Shown: one piece after another, positions 32,690 through 46,800 of the stretch
How positions within the stretch are numbered: position 1 is the stretch's first letter
Layout: the number at the start of each line of letters is the position of its first letter
DNA from: Calycina herbarum
Lineage: Eukaryota > Ascomycota > Leotiomycetes > Helotiales > Pezizellaceae
Assembly: GCA_001414485.1 (NCBI GenBank)
Contig: LLEY01000052.1
Span: 124,001 to 188,000, forward strand
Length of the DNA: 64,000 nt
Direction: 5' to 3'
Notes under the pieces: generated by a model
Seen by the model: only the letters and a program-made list of their open reading frames with translations
The model's database searches: none
Told to the model about the DNA's origin: nothing
Program-made: the position numbers and the translations under genes

Positions 32690-34161
32690 TCACCTGGTAC
32701 CCCTCCGTAAAACCCAATTAGCATACCTATCTAGTTCTCTCGTTCTACTTCCGAGAGTCGTTACTTGTAATCTATGCCATTCTTGGAGATTAGAGCACAA
32801 AATTTCCTGTTGTTGGGGTGTGACGACTTCTTTCAATAGTTCTCGTGCGAAGAAAAGTTGATTGAGTTCTTCTTTTTCATGTGCTGGTATTGTTGGTAGT
32901 GGTGTTCTGATTGCTTCTTCCAATATTTCTTCAGCGGAAGGAGTTTGTTTGACTTTTGGCTCTGGGTTCTTTATTTCTGAAGTTGGTGTTGTTGGTAGTG
33001 GTGTTATTGCTGCCTTTGCCAATGGATTTTCAGGAAAAGAAAGTTGCTTGGCTTTTTCGTCTTGTGTTTCTGTTTTCGAAGGGGGGTTCTTTAGTCGAAG
33101 TGGTAGGGTTATTGGGGTATCTTTTTGGGAGTTCCTCCATCCTTCCTCCCATTTCTCGTAGGTCTTTCGCCGTTTTACCGGGCTTTCTGTTCTTGTTGGT
33201 GGAGAAGGTGGAGGTGTTGAATAGGGTGTTGGTGGTGGAGCGAAGGGTAATTGAACTTCCCTTGTTGGAAGTAATTTTACCCTTTTTTGCCTCGGAATTG
33301 GTTCTCCTGGTTTGATGGCTGGAATTGTGGGGGATGTGAATGTGGAGGAAGAGGTTAAAAGTGCTGGATGTAGTGCTGTCGGTTTTGGGATTGAAGTAAT
33401 TCGTTGCCTGGATGGTTTGGCCAGTCTCACTTTTTCATTGACTCTTCGGTTTTGACCTGGTTTTCCTCTGTAGGCTGGATGTACGGAGGATGGGGCGGCG
33501 GGTGCTCGTGACAAAACCAAGAGTAAAGGAAGAGGAGGGGTAATTGGTCTTCTCTCTTCATGCTCTTTTGGCTCTGCCCGAACTTCTCCGTATCGGTTCT
33601 CCGGTCTCGTCTCTCCCGTTAGTGGTGCAATTATTATTCGCATTCTTGGTGGTGGTCCAATCTTCGCTTGCACAGGTCGAGTAATCAAACTCTCCAGACT
33701 CTCGCGCTCAGAAGGGAGTCTGATAACTTTCATCTCGTCTGTCACGCCAACTCTCGATTTCGATCGAGCTTTCTCCAATTGATTTTCTCTGATATTTGCT
33801 AACCTCTCCATCTCGGCATTGACTTTTTGTTGACGAATTTTTCGCTTTTGTTTTCGCATTTTGTAACAAACAACTATAATTCCCACCAAAATATTAGTAC
33901 TCCTTGCTGCACCTGCAGTTGTGGAATTGGAGGTGTAACTGGATTTGAATGGATGAAATGGGCTGGAACATGGAGAGTAGAGGGTAGGGTGTGGGAAGGA
34001 GGAGGGGGATACATACAAGATACCAAAATAACAAGACTAATAAGTCCAAATGATAGAACGAAGATAGTTCCTATTGTCCAAGGTGAGTTACTCGACTTTT
34101 GTGAGGTGACATGGCTTAAATGAATCTTGTTCAGACGACGGGGGAGGATTGTTGGAGCCAT
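32690..34161 (-). CDS. Single-pass membrane protein with long Pro-rich basic cytosolic tail
   Basis: Exons 34161-34017 and 33873-32690, intron 143 nt (GTATGT ... TTATAG); 1329 nt, 442 residues. The join turns LISLVILVS plus FVCYKMRKQKRK into one continuous transmembrane helix (about residues 29-52, starting WTIGTIFVLSFGLIS) with a positive-inside stop, which strongly supports the splice. The tail begins with a charged helical stretch (RKIRQQKVNAEMERLANIRE), then long Pro/Thr/Arg-rich sequence with PPPTPYSTPPPSPPTR and a repeated TPLPT[TI]P. No catalytic domain recognised. Could be a fungal-specific membrane adaptor. The second exon is also open upstream to 34018, so an unspliced alternative start exists. 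Confidence 0.72.
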
Positions 34162-34977
34162 CTTTCAGAATGAGGAACTGTTTCGACGTTCGAGGGGATG
34201 CAGGTTTTAGTGGTTTCTTAGAGAAGGAATTGAAGTTAGTGCTGTGGGGGTTGAGAGAAATGGTCGATAAAATTCGTTAATTCGTCTCTGGTCTCCCTGG
34301 TGGTTTGATTCTCTAGAAGAAAATAATGGAAGAGGAAGGAGAGATTGGGAGTTATAAGCAATTGTTTTGTGTTTGTGTTATGATAGAGTAAACTAGTGGT
34401 ACAACTAAGCTAATTTGACGAGTTAATTGTTTCGTCACTTTTAGTTAATACACTAGTATCGGCACCAATCCTTAGCATCTTTAGCAGTATTAAAACGTCA
34501 GAAATTCAATCTACCTCTTTTTGCTCGCTCCCTAACCTAGCTCAGAGACTAGAAGATATGATGTTTATTCCGCTTTTTAACATTTTGCCACAGGCGAGTT
34601 TCGCAACTTCAATTTTGGCCTGAAATGACTGGGAATCAACTTGGAACCACCCAAATTACCAGAAGAACAATTAACACCAAACATAACTTCACCAATTGTC
34701 TTTGAAATACGAATTTTCTGTGAACTGAGAATAAAGCCACACCAAATTAAGCGAAGAGCGCGAGAGCTGTCACATGACAGGACCCTCTGCGCTACCAGAA
34801 ATATTCTGGGATTGGTCTCTAGCTTGGAAACTACTTGGGGAGAATTTGCTTCTGTTGCTAGCTCCTCATTAAAACATCTGCTTTATTCCGAATGAAGCTG
34901 GAAGTGAATTGGAGAGGAATCACATGACTATACTCAGAAAATTAAGGATACTAAAATTGGAAATCTCATTTCCTATA
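34162..34977. other. Intergenic region bordering the transposon nest
   Basis: Still normal base composition to about 34930. A frame at 34641-34895 has no recognisable content. The nest begins abruptly after TA at 34976-34977. Confidence 0.4.
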
Positions 34978-35248
34978 ACGTGGTATACCAGGACCTCGTG
35001 ATTATCAGGACCTTATGAATTTTTTCCTACCCCACTACTTTAAAATATAATAAAACTACTATAACATATTAAATTAATTAAAACTACTCGGAATCTAATA
35101 AACTAGATATATCTACAACTTCTTAACACATCCGCGTATTATAACTAGTTTTTCTATAAGTACTATAACGTTGCTAAGTCGTTTATTCTTCATCTTCTCT
35201 ACCCTCTCTAGAGCACTTATTACGTCGAACCTGCTCCTCTATATTCTT

Positions 35249-35694
35249 TGTCACGAATCACGTTATGCGTGGTAAGTAGTCTAGACGGCGCTCTGACAGG
35301 ATAAGGCACGATATCTAGGAAATAGAAGGTAGTATAAGAGGGAATTAGTAATATAAAGGTATTTAGGTATTCTAGGATCTTACTATTAGATAACTATTAG
35401 AGGTTACGTAATAGATCCTATTAGATCCCTTAGGGGATCTAAAGGGATCTAGAGATCTAGGCTTATATAGGGATCTAGGTAGTATAAAGGGTTCTATATA
35501 TACTAGCATATCTACTACCTAGATAGAAGCTTTATACTTAACTTTAGTTATTAATCTTATTATCTTATTTAACATCTTTAATATAAGTAACAAGTTTACT
35601 TCTAAGTAAATAACCTAGTATATTTATACTTCTTACTATATACTAACCTTCGAGACTTAGTTACCTTTGTTTAGTTTATTTAAGTTTCGTTATA
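35249..35694 (+). repeat. 5' LTR of A
   Basis: Starts TGTCACGAATCACGTTATGC, ends TTTCGTTATA (original end TTACA as in the 3' LTR). The first ~70 bases keep CpA/TpG sites; the remainder is AT-converted. Confidence 0.9.
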
Positions 35695-35859
35695 CTTTAA
35701 GCACCTACTTAGAAGTAAGATCGCTACTATATTAGCAACTTCTTCTACTCTAAGAACTGCTCTACTAAGGCCAGCTACGGACCCCCTAGTTACACTAGTT
35801 ATACTAGTCACTACTCTTTAAGAGGAAGTGAAACTTCCTCTTCCGAAGCCGTTTAATAG

Positions 35860-38800
35860 CTTACCTAAGAAGCTAGCTGAATTCTTAATAAAGGCTTCCC
35901 TCTACTTAAGTTTTTATTATACCTAGTTTCTAAGTAAAACTAACTAGGTTATATAGTTGTCTACCTATCTTAAAGGGGTAGCTTATAACTAGTTAGAACT
36001 ATACTTAGAGGATTACTAGATAAATAAAATAGTAGATAGAAAAGTCTCTCTTTAGATATCTAAGAAAACGAGAGATTTATTTAGGAATATTCAAGGATTT
36101 AAGAAGGGAATTAACTAAGCTTTTAAAGATGTTAATATAAAGAAAAAGGTAGTTAGAACTTTATATATACTTAGGTAAAAGGGATTAGCTACTAAGTACG
36201 CCTTATAATTTCAATAGTACTTTATATAAATAAGATAGAATAATAAAGCATTATATAAATAATTCTATTATAGACTTAAGGACAACATAAAAGATAAAAT
36301 CATATAAGAGGATTTTCTAGATATATTAAATAAATTAATAAATAATATAATTAAGATTAATAACTATATCTATAAAAGAAATCTAGAGAAGAAAAGAAGT
36401 TATAGTTATTAATATAGAAAGAGTAGACAAAAAGATTATAGAGATCTTATAGAAATTAATACTACTTAGAAAACATAGGTTCTAAGAAAGGAATCTAAGA
36501 AAGAAAACTCCTAAAAGGGAGGATTATCCTAGAAAGAGCGAAATCGTTAACGTAAGTAGAACTTATATTATAACTATAGTCTTCTTAGCTATAGAGTAAA
36601 TAAGTATAGTAAGAAGAAAGACTCTAAAGAGAAACAAGCTAATACTACTATTTAAAAAGAAGTAGCTTTACTAGAAAAAATCAAACTCATAGACGAAGAA
36701 CTCGAGGCTAGGGGTTATAGCACGTAAGTTAAAACAGACACTACGGATATAACAACAGGCGCTATATACTTATAGCTAAATAAAGGAATTAAGTTATAAG
36801 TTAGTAGAGTATAGGATACTAATAATAATAAGGATCTATTACTTAAAGAATATTATAATACATAGTTAGAAATAGATTATAAATTACCTCTTTAGGTAGA
36901 ATATAAATTACTACTATTAATAAGTTTATTAGAGTTATTAGAATCAATATCTAACTTATTAGAAGTAGATCTAGGAATATATAAGCCTAAATAAGGCAAG
37001 ATATAGGTATTTATTAGAACTTTTAAAAGAGGGAATAAATAAGTATATATAGAAAACTAGAAACCTAATTTCTAAAGCTTATATTCTACTTAAGAAATTA
37101 ACTCTACTATTTTAACTACTTATAAAATAGTTTAAAATAAATAAGATAGAATAACTTTAGTAAGCCTTATTACTAGAAAGGAAACTATTAAATTTAAAGA
37201 AACTAGACTAGAATAAGTAGTATCTAGTAAACTATCTAGTATACCTAAGATAAGAGATATTTAGATAGTTATAGATCTATAAGAAGAAACTAGCAAATAG
37301 TAATAGCAGGGTTCTAACGACTTTATAGGATACTCTAAAACTAGTTTTTTAGGTATACTACCTAATAATAGGGAAGCTATACTAGAAATAAGAAGCTAGT
37401 ATACTATAATCGCTTTAGTTAGAAAAGTTAGAGTAATATTTTAAGAATTACAAAGTAGGAAGTTATTTAGTATAATCTTCTAGGAGATAAACGAATACGA
37501 TATAGACTAAGAAACGGAGTTAGTATAAAGAGAGCTCTACTAACTAATAATTAGAGAATTAAATACTACCTCTAGAGAAAATCAACTTATAGTAATAGCA
37601 AAGATAAGAGGAAAGGAACTCTAAGTCTTAATTAATTTAAGAGTAATAGGTAATTTTCTTTCTCTAGTAGCTTAGAAGAAGCTAAACGTCCTAATTAAAG
37701 GTATAAAGCTATACTACCTAGGGGTAGTTAATAGAATAGACGTTATATACTAAGATAGAATTATTAATTAGTAAACTATTCTAATAAGTATTACTATTAA
37801 AGGACACTACTTAGACATATAATTCGATATTATTAAAATAGAAAGTAAAGAAGCAATACTAGGTATACTATAGATTAAGGAACATAATCTAGATATTAAT
37901 TAGAAGGCTTAAATAATAACCTTTAGTTAATACAATTACGTAGGTTTATAATTATAACTATAAGGCTAGAACGAGGTTAGCGCCACCTCTTCTAAGACAT
38001 TAGAATACCTAGCCTAGGGTCTTCTATAGGTTAGTAGGATAGCTAATAACAAAATACCTATATAGTACAGAGAATTTAAGGCTTTGTTTAAGAACCTAGA
38101 AGACTTATAAGCTTTACTAGAACATTGCTTATAAGATTATAAGATTAAATTAAAAGAGAGTTATTACTTCTTAAAGTAGAAGCTTTAGTTATATAACTAG
38201 AAAAGCCTATAGAGGATAGAAAGTTATATAAAGGAAGGTATTAAGAAAGGATATATTAGAAAATCTAAGTTACTAATTACTTTAAATATACTTATTATTA
38301 AAAAGAAAGATAATCTAGATAGAAGAGTATATATTAATTACTAAGAAGTAAATTATACTATAGTTAAGGACGCTTATCTACTACTACTTAGCTAATACTT
38401 ATAAGATAAGTTAGACAAGGTAGTATGATTTATGAAATTAGATTAATAAAATACTTATAAACTTATATAAATAAAAGTTAGGGATGAATAGAAGATAGTA
38501 TTTACTTTACTATCAGGCCTTTATAAATATATAGTTATACCTTTTAGACTTTATAATATACTAGCTATATATTAGAAATAAAATAATAACATTTTAAAAG
38601 ATCTTCTAAAAGTAATAGTAATTTATTACTTAGATAATATCTTAATCTTCTTAGAAAAAGAAGAGGAATATAAGAGATATATTAAAGAAGTTTTATAATA
38701 ACTTATAAAAGTTAACTCTTAGTTGAAACTCTTAAAATATAAGTTTAGAGTAACTTAGACCCTTTTTCTAGGATAGGTATTTAGCTTAGAGAAAATGAAG

Positions 38801-40880
38801 ATAGATCTAATAAAGATCTAAGACATCTTAAACTAGAAGTTACTAGAAAATATAAAAGATGTATAATCCTTTTTTAAATTTATAAACTTTTACTATCTAT
38901 TTATTTAAGACTATATAAAGATTACTAAACTAATGTTAAGACTAGTTAAGAAAGCTATTAAGTTTATATAGAATAAATAAGTAGAAGACGCTTTTTAGAA
39001 AATTAAAGTAAAGTTTATAAAAGAACCTATTCTATACGATTTTAATATAGAAAAGCCTAGTACGATTAAAATAGACGCCTTAGATATAGTAGTAAGAGCG
39101 GTTTACCTATAGCTAAATAATAAAGGAAAACTTATACCTATTATATATTATTTAAAAATATTTAACCTAGTATAATAAAACTATAGTATCTTTAATAAGG
39201 AACTACTTACTATAGTATTAGCTTTAGAATACTAGAGAATTTATTTATAGCTAGTAAAATACCTAGTTATAGTTTTATCTAACTACGAGAACCTTAGGAC
39301 GTTTATAATAACTAAGGAACTTATAATAAGGTAATTAGCTAAATAGTTAGAGATATTAGAAGGATTTAATATTATTATTTAATATATAAAAAGAACGTTA
39401 AATACTCGAGCTAATACTCTTAGCTAGAAGCCTAGATATAAGAGAAATAAGGAGTATAAGAAGATTACGATCTTAAAAACTCTTAAGAATAGAGACTTAG
39501 TACCTACTATATATAAGATAGTAGTAACGAATAACATTTAAATAGATAAGATTTAAAATATATATAAAGGTTATAATTAGTATATAAAAGGGAAACTATA
39601 AGTTCCTAGCTTATATATAAAAGAATTTATATAGGAATACTATACTATACCTACTTATAGTTACTAAGGAATTCGTAAAACCCTCTAAAAGATAAGATAA
39701 TACTACTATATTAATCGATTATCTATAATAGTTAAGGAAGTAATAATAGAATATAATATCTATACTAGGAATAAGGCTTCCCGCTATACTCCTTATAGAT
39801 AGATAAATACTACTCTAATACTATAAATACTTTAGAAATTAATATCTATAGATTTTATTATTAAATTACTAAAATCTAAAGATCTAATAATAGGAGTTAA
39901 ATATAATATAATCCTAGTTATTATAAAACAACTTATAAAGTATATAATTCTTATAGTATATATAAAGTTAAGTATAGCTAAGGAATTAGTATTTATATTC
40001 CTTAAAGAAGTAGTCTTAAGATATAGACTACTAGAAGAGATACTCTTAGATAGAGACAAGCTCTTTACCTTAAAATTTTAGATTATTCTTATAAAATAAT
40101 TAGGTATAAAAAGAAAGCTCTCTATAGCTTTCTACTCTTAAACAAATAGAGGAAATAAATAGATAAATTAAGTAGTTAAAATATACCTTTGTTATTATAT
40201 AAACTACTAATAAGATAATTAAGTAGAACTACTGCCTTTAGTATAGTTTGCCTATAATAGTTTAGTAACGGAAACAACACTTGTTATACTATTCTACGCT
40301 AATTTTAGGTATAAATTATCAGCGTATCAAGAACCGCTGTCTACGACCATCGATAACTAGCTTACTCGTATTCACGTCTTAAAAATCAAAGGGCTATATA
40401 AGGAACTTATAGAGGATTTGTAATTCATAGCCGAAAGAAATACATACTACTACAATAAACGACGTAGTTAGAAGCTAACGCTAAAAGAGAGGGATAAAGT
40501 CTACTTAGTATAGAAAAATATTAATATAAAAAGACTAAGTAATAAATTAGATTATAAAAAACTTAGACTATTTAAAATTAAACATATTAAAGGACCTTTA
40601 AATTATAAATTAGTACTACTAAGAATAATAAATATCTACCTAGTATTCTATATATCCTTACTTAAACTAGTACTACTAGGAGCACCACCAGCTCTACTTA
40701 TAGAAATTCAACTAGTAAACCTAAATACTAAATACAAAGTTAAGAGGATTCTTAACTATAAACTTATTAGAGGATAAGTTAAGTATTTAATTAAATAGTT
40801 AGATTACTTATACTTAGAAAATACTTAGGAACTAAAAAGCAACCTTAACCATTGCCTAGTAGAACTTTAGGAGTTCTACT
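35860..40880 (+). pseudogene. Degraded gag-pol of A with chromodomain
   Basis: Translation through the TAG codons shows a gag region (about 35.86-36.7 kb). Its CCHC zinc knuckle (about 36566-36606) has every Cys TGT turned into Tyr TAT, and the His as well. The reverse transcriptase motif reads YYLDNILIFL (about 38623-38652, originally YxDD). RNase H follows around 39.0-39.4 kb, then an integrase with IDFI and DRDKLF segments (about 39.6-40.2 kb). A C-terminal chromodomain-like segment (KYKVKRILNYKLIRG..., about 40.73-40.87 kb) marks a chromovirus. No frame is long enough to function. Confidence 0.85.
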
Positions 40881-41540
40881 AACAAAACCTAAGTTTACCT
40901 ATATCTTATAGTTTAAAGGAAAAGCTTTAAAGAAGGCTAGGTTAAGACCTATCTTAGATTAGGAACTAATAGGAATAGGCAAGGCCGCTAAGTAAGCAAC
41001 CTCTACCTCTTACTATTCTTTTTCCTTTCTCTCTTTCTCCTCTTTCTCTTTCTTTTCTACCTCCTTAGTAGTATCAAGTTTGTTAAGAAAACGAAGACCT
41101 TAATAAGACATTTTATACTACCTCTCTTTTAGAAAAGCCTTCTACTTTCGTAACTATAGAATCCTTACCATCGCCTCCTCCTCCTCTCTTTCTAGCTTCT
41201 CCTCTTATTTTTTAATAAAGGCTTAGTCGCTAGTATAGAGAACGTTCTTCTCCTAAACATCGTTAGTCCTATTATATTTTAGCTTCGACTAAACATATTT
41301 AGAATATTAAGAGGATTAGAAGGAATCTATAAAACACCTATATTTTTAAGAAGTATAGTAAGAATATAGTAATATTTTATTATAAACTATTTTAATACTT
41401 TTTATAAGAAGTATACGTTCTTCTTTCTTCTTCTATATAAGGTAGGACATAATAGAAAGGAAAGGATACTACTAACACCTTAACCGAGTTCCTTAGCTTA
41501 TACTTAAGTATAAGGACACGCTAGGCTAAGAAGGGAATAG

Positions 41541-41986
41541 TATTATAAATCACGTTATACATAGTAAGTAGTCTAGATAGCGCTCTAACAAGATAAGGCA
41601 CAATATCTAAGAAATAGAAGGTAGTATAAGAGGGAATTAGTAATATAAAAGCATTTAGGTATTCTAAGATCTCACTATTAGATAACTATTAGAGGTTATA
41701 TAATAGATCCCGTTAGATCCCTTAAGGGATCTAAAGGGATCTAGAGATCCAGGCTTATATAGGGATCCAGGTAGCACGAAGGGTTCTATATATACTAGCA
41801 CGTCTACTACCTAGATAAGAGCTTTATACTCAACTTTAGTTATCAATCTTATTATCTTATTTAACATCTTTAATATAAGTAACAAGTTCACTTCCAAGTA
41901 AACAACCCAGCGCATTTATACTTCTTACTATATACTAACCTTTGAGACTTAGTCACCTTTGTTTAGTTCGTTTAAGTTTCGTTACA
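41541..41986 (+). repeat. 3' LTR of A
   Basis: Begins TATTATAAATCACG (RIP-altered TGTCACGAATCACG), ends AAGTTTCGTTACA. Same length as the 5' LTR. A purine-rich AAGAAGGGAATAG directly upstream is the likely polypurine tract. Confidence 0.9.
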
Positions 41987-41991
41987 TTCTT

Positions 41992-43364
41992 CTAAGCTAA
42001 TCCGTCTTATATATCCTCTATAGTAAGTGTACCTCCTTCTTAGATACAGGTATTTTTAGCCCTCTAGCGTTTGCTAAGGGCTTTATTTACTATTCGAAGT
42101 ATATAGACCTTAGCTAATAAAAGGGTTACCTTATAGGCTAATCGCTCTATACCTTTTGCTAATAAAGCGATTATCTAGAAAATAGGTATTAGTAAGCTTC
42201 CTTAGTAATAAGTAATATAATCCTTAACAAGAGTTGATTACGAAAGAGCTTTAGAAGAGTTATAAGAAGTCTAAGAGATCTAAGGGGTAGCGTCGGCAGA
42301 GGGGGGTCTAGTAGGTATAGGAGTCTATAACTTAATATTAAGCTTTAAGATTATAGTCTAGGGTTCTAGAGGTACTAGACCAGCTCTATAGAACCTAGCT
42401 TTAGTATTTTAGGTTATTATTAACTGGTTATAGACTATGTAAAATATAAGAAAGAACTCGACCTTAGTAATATAGTTTATATAAGTTTTAATAAAGGTCT
42501 TAATTTAACGTCTATATATATGTTTAAGAATACTAAAACATCTAATATTAAGTAGCTAGGTTAGATAAGACGAATAAGGAGATAGGTAAAGAGTAATAAT
42601 ATTATATAACTTATAATACTCTTAGAATACTACTGATTTATAACTCTTATACCTATCTAAAACTAATATTTAATATAGCCCTTTTATATAACTATAAGTA
42701 TGCTTATCGAAGTGTTCTAGCTATTCTAAGCCTGTCTTATTATTAGTCTATCTATTACTAGTTGGTTTAATAACTTAGTTATTAAGAAGACCGCTCTTAG
42801 TATACTAACTAGTAAGGTGATTTTTCTCTTAAACTACTAAGAATAGAGAGATGCTTAAACTCTCTCTATTAATATAGATAATTGCTATAGCCTATTCCCG
42901 ATTGCCTAGCTAGATAGCCTTACCTCTGCTACGTTGATTAGCGCGTATAATAACTATTCTAGTATAGATAACACCTATTATAAAACTAGTCTTATTAAAG
43001 TTATAGAAATCGTAGTCTTAGATCCTATATTTCGCTTATATATTCTCTACTAGTCGAAACTACGTACTAATTAGCTTAGGATCTTCGTATAAGGCTCTTT
43101 AGAAATCGTAAACGCGATTAAAACGCGTCTTTAGTTCTAGACGTCGTTGTATAAATCGTTGTACCTAGTTCTTTCTAACGTATTATCCTCTATACGACTC
43201 GAGTATATAATTTACTATATCTTCTACACTACCTAGCTAGAGCGTAAATCCTCTTATATCTAGATTAAGTATATTTTAAATAATCACCTTCTCTTCTATT
43301 ATAGTTATTTTATAATTTACTAGCCGGCGTTTGCTAAGAGTAGTTCAACCAGCTATTCTATTAG
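41992..43364 (-). pseudogene. Middle part of the degraded transposase of C
   Basis: On the minus strand this aligns with the transposase of D: the CAAACGCCGGCTAGTAAAT region, then RFNRV-type sequence near 43110, the first-Asp region near 43010 and the Pro-rich/coiled-coil tail towards 41992. Interrupted by many TAG codons. Flanked by TTCTT of A on one side and ATTAG of B1 on the other. Confidence 0.8.
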
Positions 43365-43596
43365 TATTACAGCGCTGGTCCGTAACACGTGATTCTCGGT
43401 CCTACACGTGACCGTCAGAGCCGCAACGCTTGGACGGATTTATAACGAGATTAAAGGCTCTTTATAGTTAGTAGGAATACCTCTTTTTTATAGAGTATAT
43501 ATTCTATATTCCCTTATTCTTAGAACTATAGCTTTAAATTCTCAAATATATATATATATACTCTTATACCTTTACCTTTAGATATAGATTATAATA
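43365..43596 (+). repeat. 5' LTR of B1
   Basis: Begins TATTACAGCGCTGGTCCGTA (unmutated form TGTTACGGCGC...), ends GATTATAATA (unmutated GATCGTGACA). Bases after ~43436 have almost no CpA or TpG left, whereas 43371-43436 is nearly unmutated. Confidence 0.9.
43371..43436. promoter_or_regulatory. Conserved RIP-spared block with paired CACGTG motifs in LTR-B
   Basis: Contains CACGTG at 43386-43391 and 43405-43410, then CCGCAACGCTTGGACGG. The same block is nearly identical in the other three B LTRs (48381-48446, 60931-60996, 61969-62034). CACGTG is the core site of bHLH factors (E-box) in fungi and elsewhere; position in the 5' part of the LTR fits a U3 enhancer. Binding is inference. Confidence 0.6.
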
Positions 43597-43899
43597 TTAT
43601 TTAAAGCTTAACCCTTTTTACTCTTTATAAAGGATTATAATATTAACCGGATTCTATACTTATAATAGCTAGAAGATCTTATACTTATAACAGTATAATT
43701 ATAACTCTCCTCCTCTACTTATAACAGCCTCTCTTCCTATAAACGGATCTCTTAAGTATCTCTACGTCTATAACGACTTATCTCCTTAAAAGACACGCTT
43801 ATAATAGCTTATATAACCTTTTTTTATAACCTCTCTCTACCTTCTCCTCTTTCCTTTCTAATAATATAATAGCTAACATTTAAAGTAGTTATAGTAGAA

Positions 43900-46800
43900 A
43901 AGGGAAGACACTTACTAGCTCGTCTCGAACCGAGCCTTAATAACTAGATAATACTCCTAGAGTCGCCTCTCCCTTGCCTGCCTCCCCTACGATAAGCGAG
44001 CCTCCTATAGACAAAAACGTTCGTTTATAAGCTAAAATCCTCTCTTTACATATATAACTTTACTAAACCCCGTTGCCTATAAACCACCTTAATAACCCTC
44101 TCCTAAGCCGCGAGTATATATAAGCCCTTTAAGAGGCTACTACTAACTCCTCCTATTCCCGATTTAGTTCTAACAATTCTACTTATAAGTTCTAAGATAG
44201 TAAGAAACTTAAGAATAGTATCTCTCTATTATATAAGGCTTAGTAGATTATCCTAGCTAGTAAAATAAGAAAGAACCTCTTCGAGAACGAATAAGATAAA
44301 CTTACCTTTATCTTTATAGCTACTTCCGACGTAGTATAAGAGTACCTAGAACTATAGATAGATTTCGGTTCCTCTACCTTATTTATAGACGTTATAGATA
44401 TACTTACATATCTAGATACCTTATTCGTAGATAGTAACAAAGCTATAAAGGCCTATAAGGTCTTCTATAAACTCTTAATATAAGAGGACGAGACTTTTAC
44501 TATATTTAAAGTAACCTTCTTAAGCCTTACAACTAAGGCTTATATCCTATTAAGTAAGTAGTCCGAAGATTTATACTAGAAGCTTATACTAGCTCTCTAA
44601 GTAAGTATCTCGCTAGTCTAAATCACTCTAGCAACCTTTAACTAGTTATATAACCGCTATTACTCTATCTATTAAGACAGGGTAACTATTAAGGAACGCC
44701 TTATAGCTTACTATAACCGCTGCCTATCTATAAGAGGTTTCCTTACTAGCTATAGATTAACTTACTAACTTCTAGCTCTACGTATTACTATTAGTTATCC
44801 GCTAACCTAAAGCCCGGTCTATTACTCTCTAGTTATAGACCGTAAGACTCCTTTGCCTACTTATAAGAGTACGACTCCTATCTAGGATATAGTAGACGTT
44901 ATCTATTATAATTATAATAAACCTAGGTACTATGCTAGTAAATACTCTCTTTCTTGAAAACCCTCTATAGCTATTAAGCTATTAGAAGACGCTAAAAACT
45001 CGCTTACGAACTCCTATAGACTATAAGCGTCTAGAGAAGAATCAGCTAATAAGGAACTCGTTTATAAGGACTTAGGAAAAGAATAGCTCTAAAGCAAGTC
45101 TTCTCTTTAAAGTAAAATAAACTTAGATCTTAACCTCTTAATCTAAGTTATATAATAGACAGAAAGGCTTTTATAACTATATATACTTTAATTAAGAATA
45201 AATATACTTTTAATACTACTAGACTTATTAATACTAGAGTAAATAGATAGCTATTTATTAATATAGCTTTAGTTAACTAGTTAAGTTAATATTATAGATA
45301 GGCTATAGAAAAGCTATTATATATAATATTAATTATAGGGTTTAATAGATATAAAGGACTAGCGATTACTTACGTTATTCGCTTAACGCTGAGTATTAAT
45401 AGACGATAGTTTACTAATACACCCTTCCTAATTACTAATATTAGTAGATACGATATTATTATTAGCTATTAATAGCTTATAGACGTAAACGTAAAGTTAG
45501 TAGTCTATAGCTATAAGATTAAGTAGCTAGAATCTCTTCTCTTAGTTTATCAATTTAATTACTTAGTATCTATTACTAAGGAATCGATAACTATCTCCTT
45601 ACTAGACCTCTAAGCTTAGGAGGATATAGAGAACCACGACCTCTACTAGAATACTATAGAAGAACCTATATTAATCTATTTAATACTATCTTAAAGCTAG
45701 TGTTAAACTCTACTACTAGTTACTCTTAAGGAAATTCTAGATAAAAGCTTTTAATAAGACCTTATCTCTACCTAGAATAGAATATAAGTCCTTATTCCTA
45801 ATCGCTAATAACGTCGTCGATCCTTCTTAGGAAAACGTTTAGTTATAGACTATAAAGCGGCTATAAGCTCGCTTATAGACATCTGTAAACCTACAGAAGA
45901 CTTTACTATTAATATCTATTATATTAGAACTATTACTTTTAAACTTAACCTTTAAAAGCGTGATAATAAAGTCTTCTCTACTAGCTTATAAGAGATCGAC
46001 TATACTCTTATAGACAGGTTACGTATAGAGCTCTCTTTAGTAGATTACGCTTTAGATAAACAACTAGTAGAATAAAACGTTTACTAGGAATATATAGACT
46101 TTAAGGATATCTTTTTAAAGAGAGCTTTAGATAAGCTTCCTCTACTACAAAACTAAGTCGACTACTAGATCGAACTTATAGGTCTAAATACTCTATTATA
46201 TAACCTATTATATAAGATAATAACTAAGGAACTTCTAGCTATAAAGTAGTATATTCTTAATAACCTTAATAAAGGGTTTATTATTCCTAGCTACGCCTCT
46301 TTCGCCTCTTTAATACTGTTTATAAAGAAGTCTAATAGAAGCTTACAGCTCTATATCGACTACTAGAAACTTAATAACCTTACTTATAAGAACCAGCACT
46401 CTCTTCTACTAATTAATAAAACTCTTATATAAATTACTAGTACTAAAATCCTTATAAAGCTCGACATTTATTAAGCTTTTAACTATATATATATAGAACT
46501 AGAGTTAGAAGAACTTATAACCTTTTAGACCTATTATAGTATATTTAAATATAAGGTGTTACCTTTTAGCTTAACCAACGGTCCTACTACGTACTAGAGG
46601 TATATAAATAGCGTTCTTATAAAATATCTTAATAACTTTTATATAGCTTATCTTAATAACATTCTTATATACTCTAATAATAAGCTTAAACACGTTAAAC
46701 ACGTTTATAAGGTCTTAGAACAGCTCTATAAAGCTAGGCTATAAGTAGATATTAAGAAGATAGAGTTCTATATTACTTATACAAAGTACCTTAGTTTTAT

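Larger units (their letters stand above)
35249..41986 (+). mobile_element. Ty3/gypsy chromovirus-like LTR retrotransposon A
   Basis: LTRs 35249-35694 and 41541-41986, each 446 bp. Target duplication TTCTT at 35244-35248 and 41987-41991 shows insertion into the 3' part of transposon C. Internal order gag, protease, reverse transcriptase, RNase H, integrase, chromodomain is that of Ty3/gypsy. Heavily RIP-mutated: most Gln and Trp positions are TAG. Confidence 0.9.

Noticed and set aside
39832..40059. 75-codon minus-strand frame
   Set aside because: Antisense to the A integrase region in AT-rich RIPed sequence.
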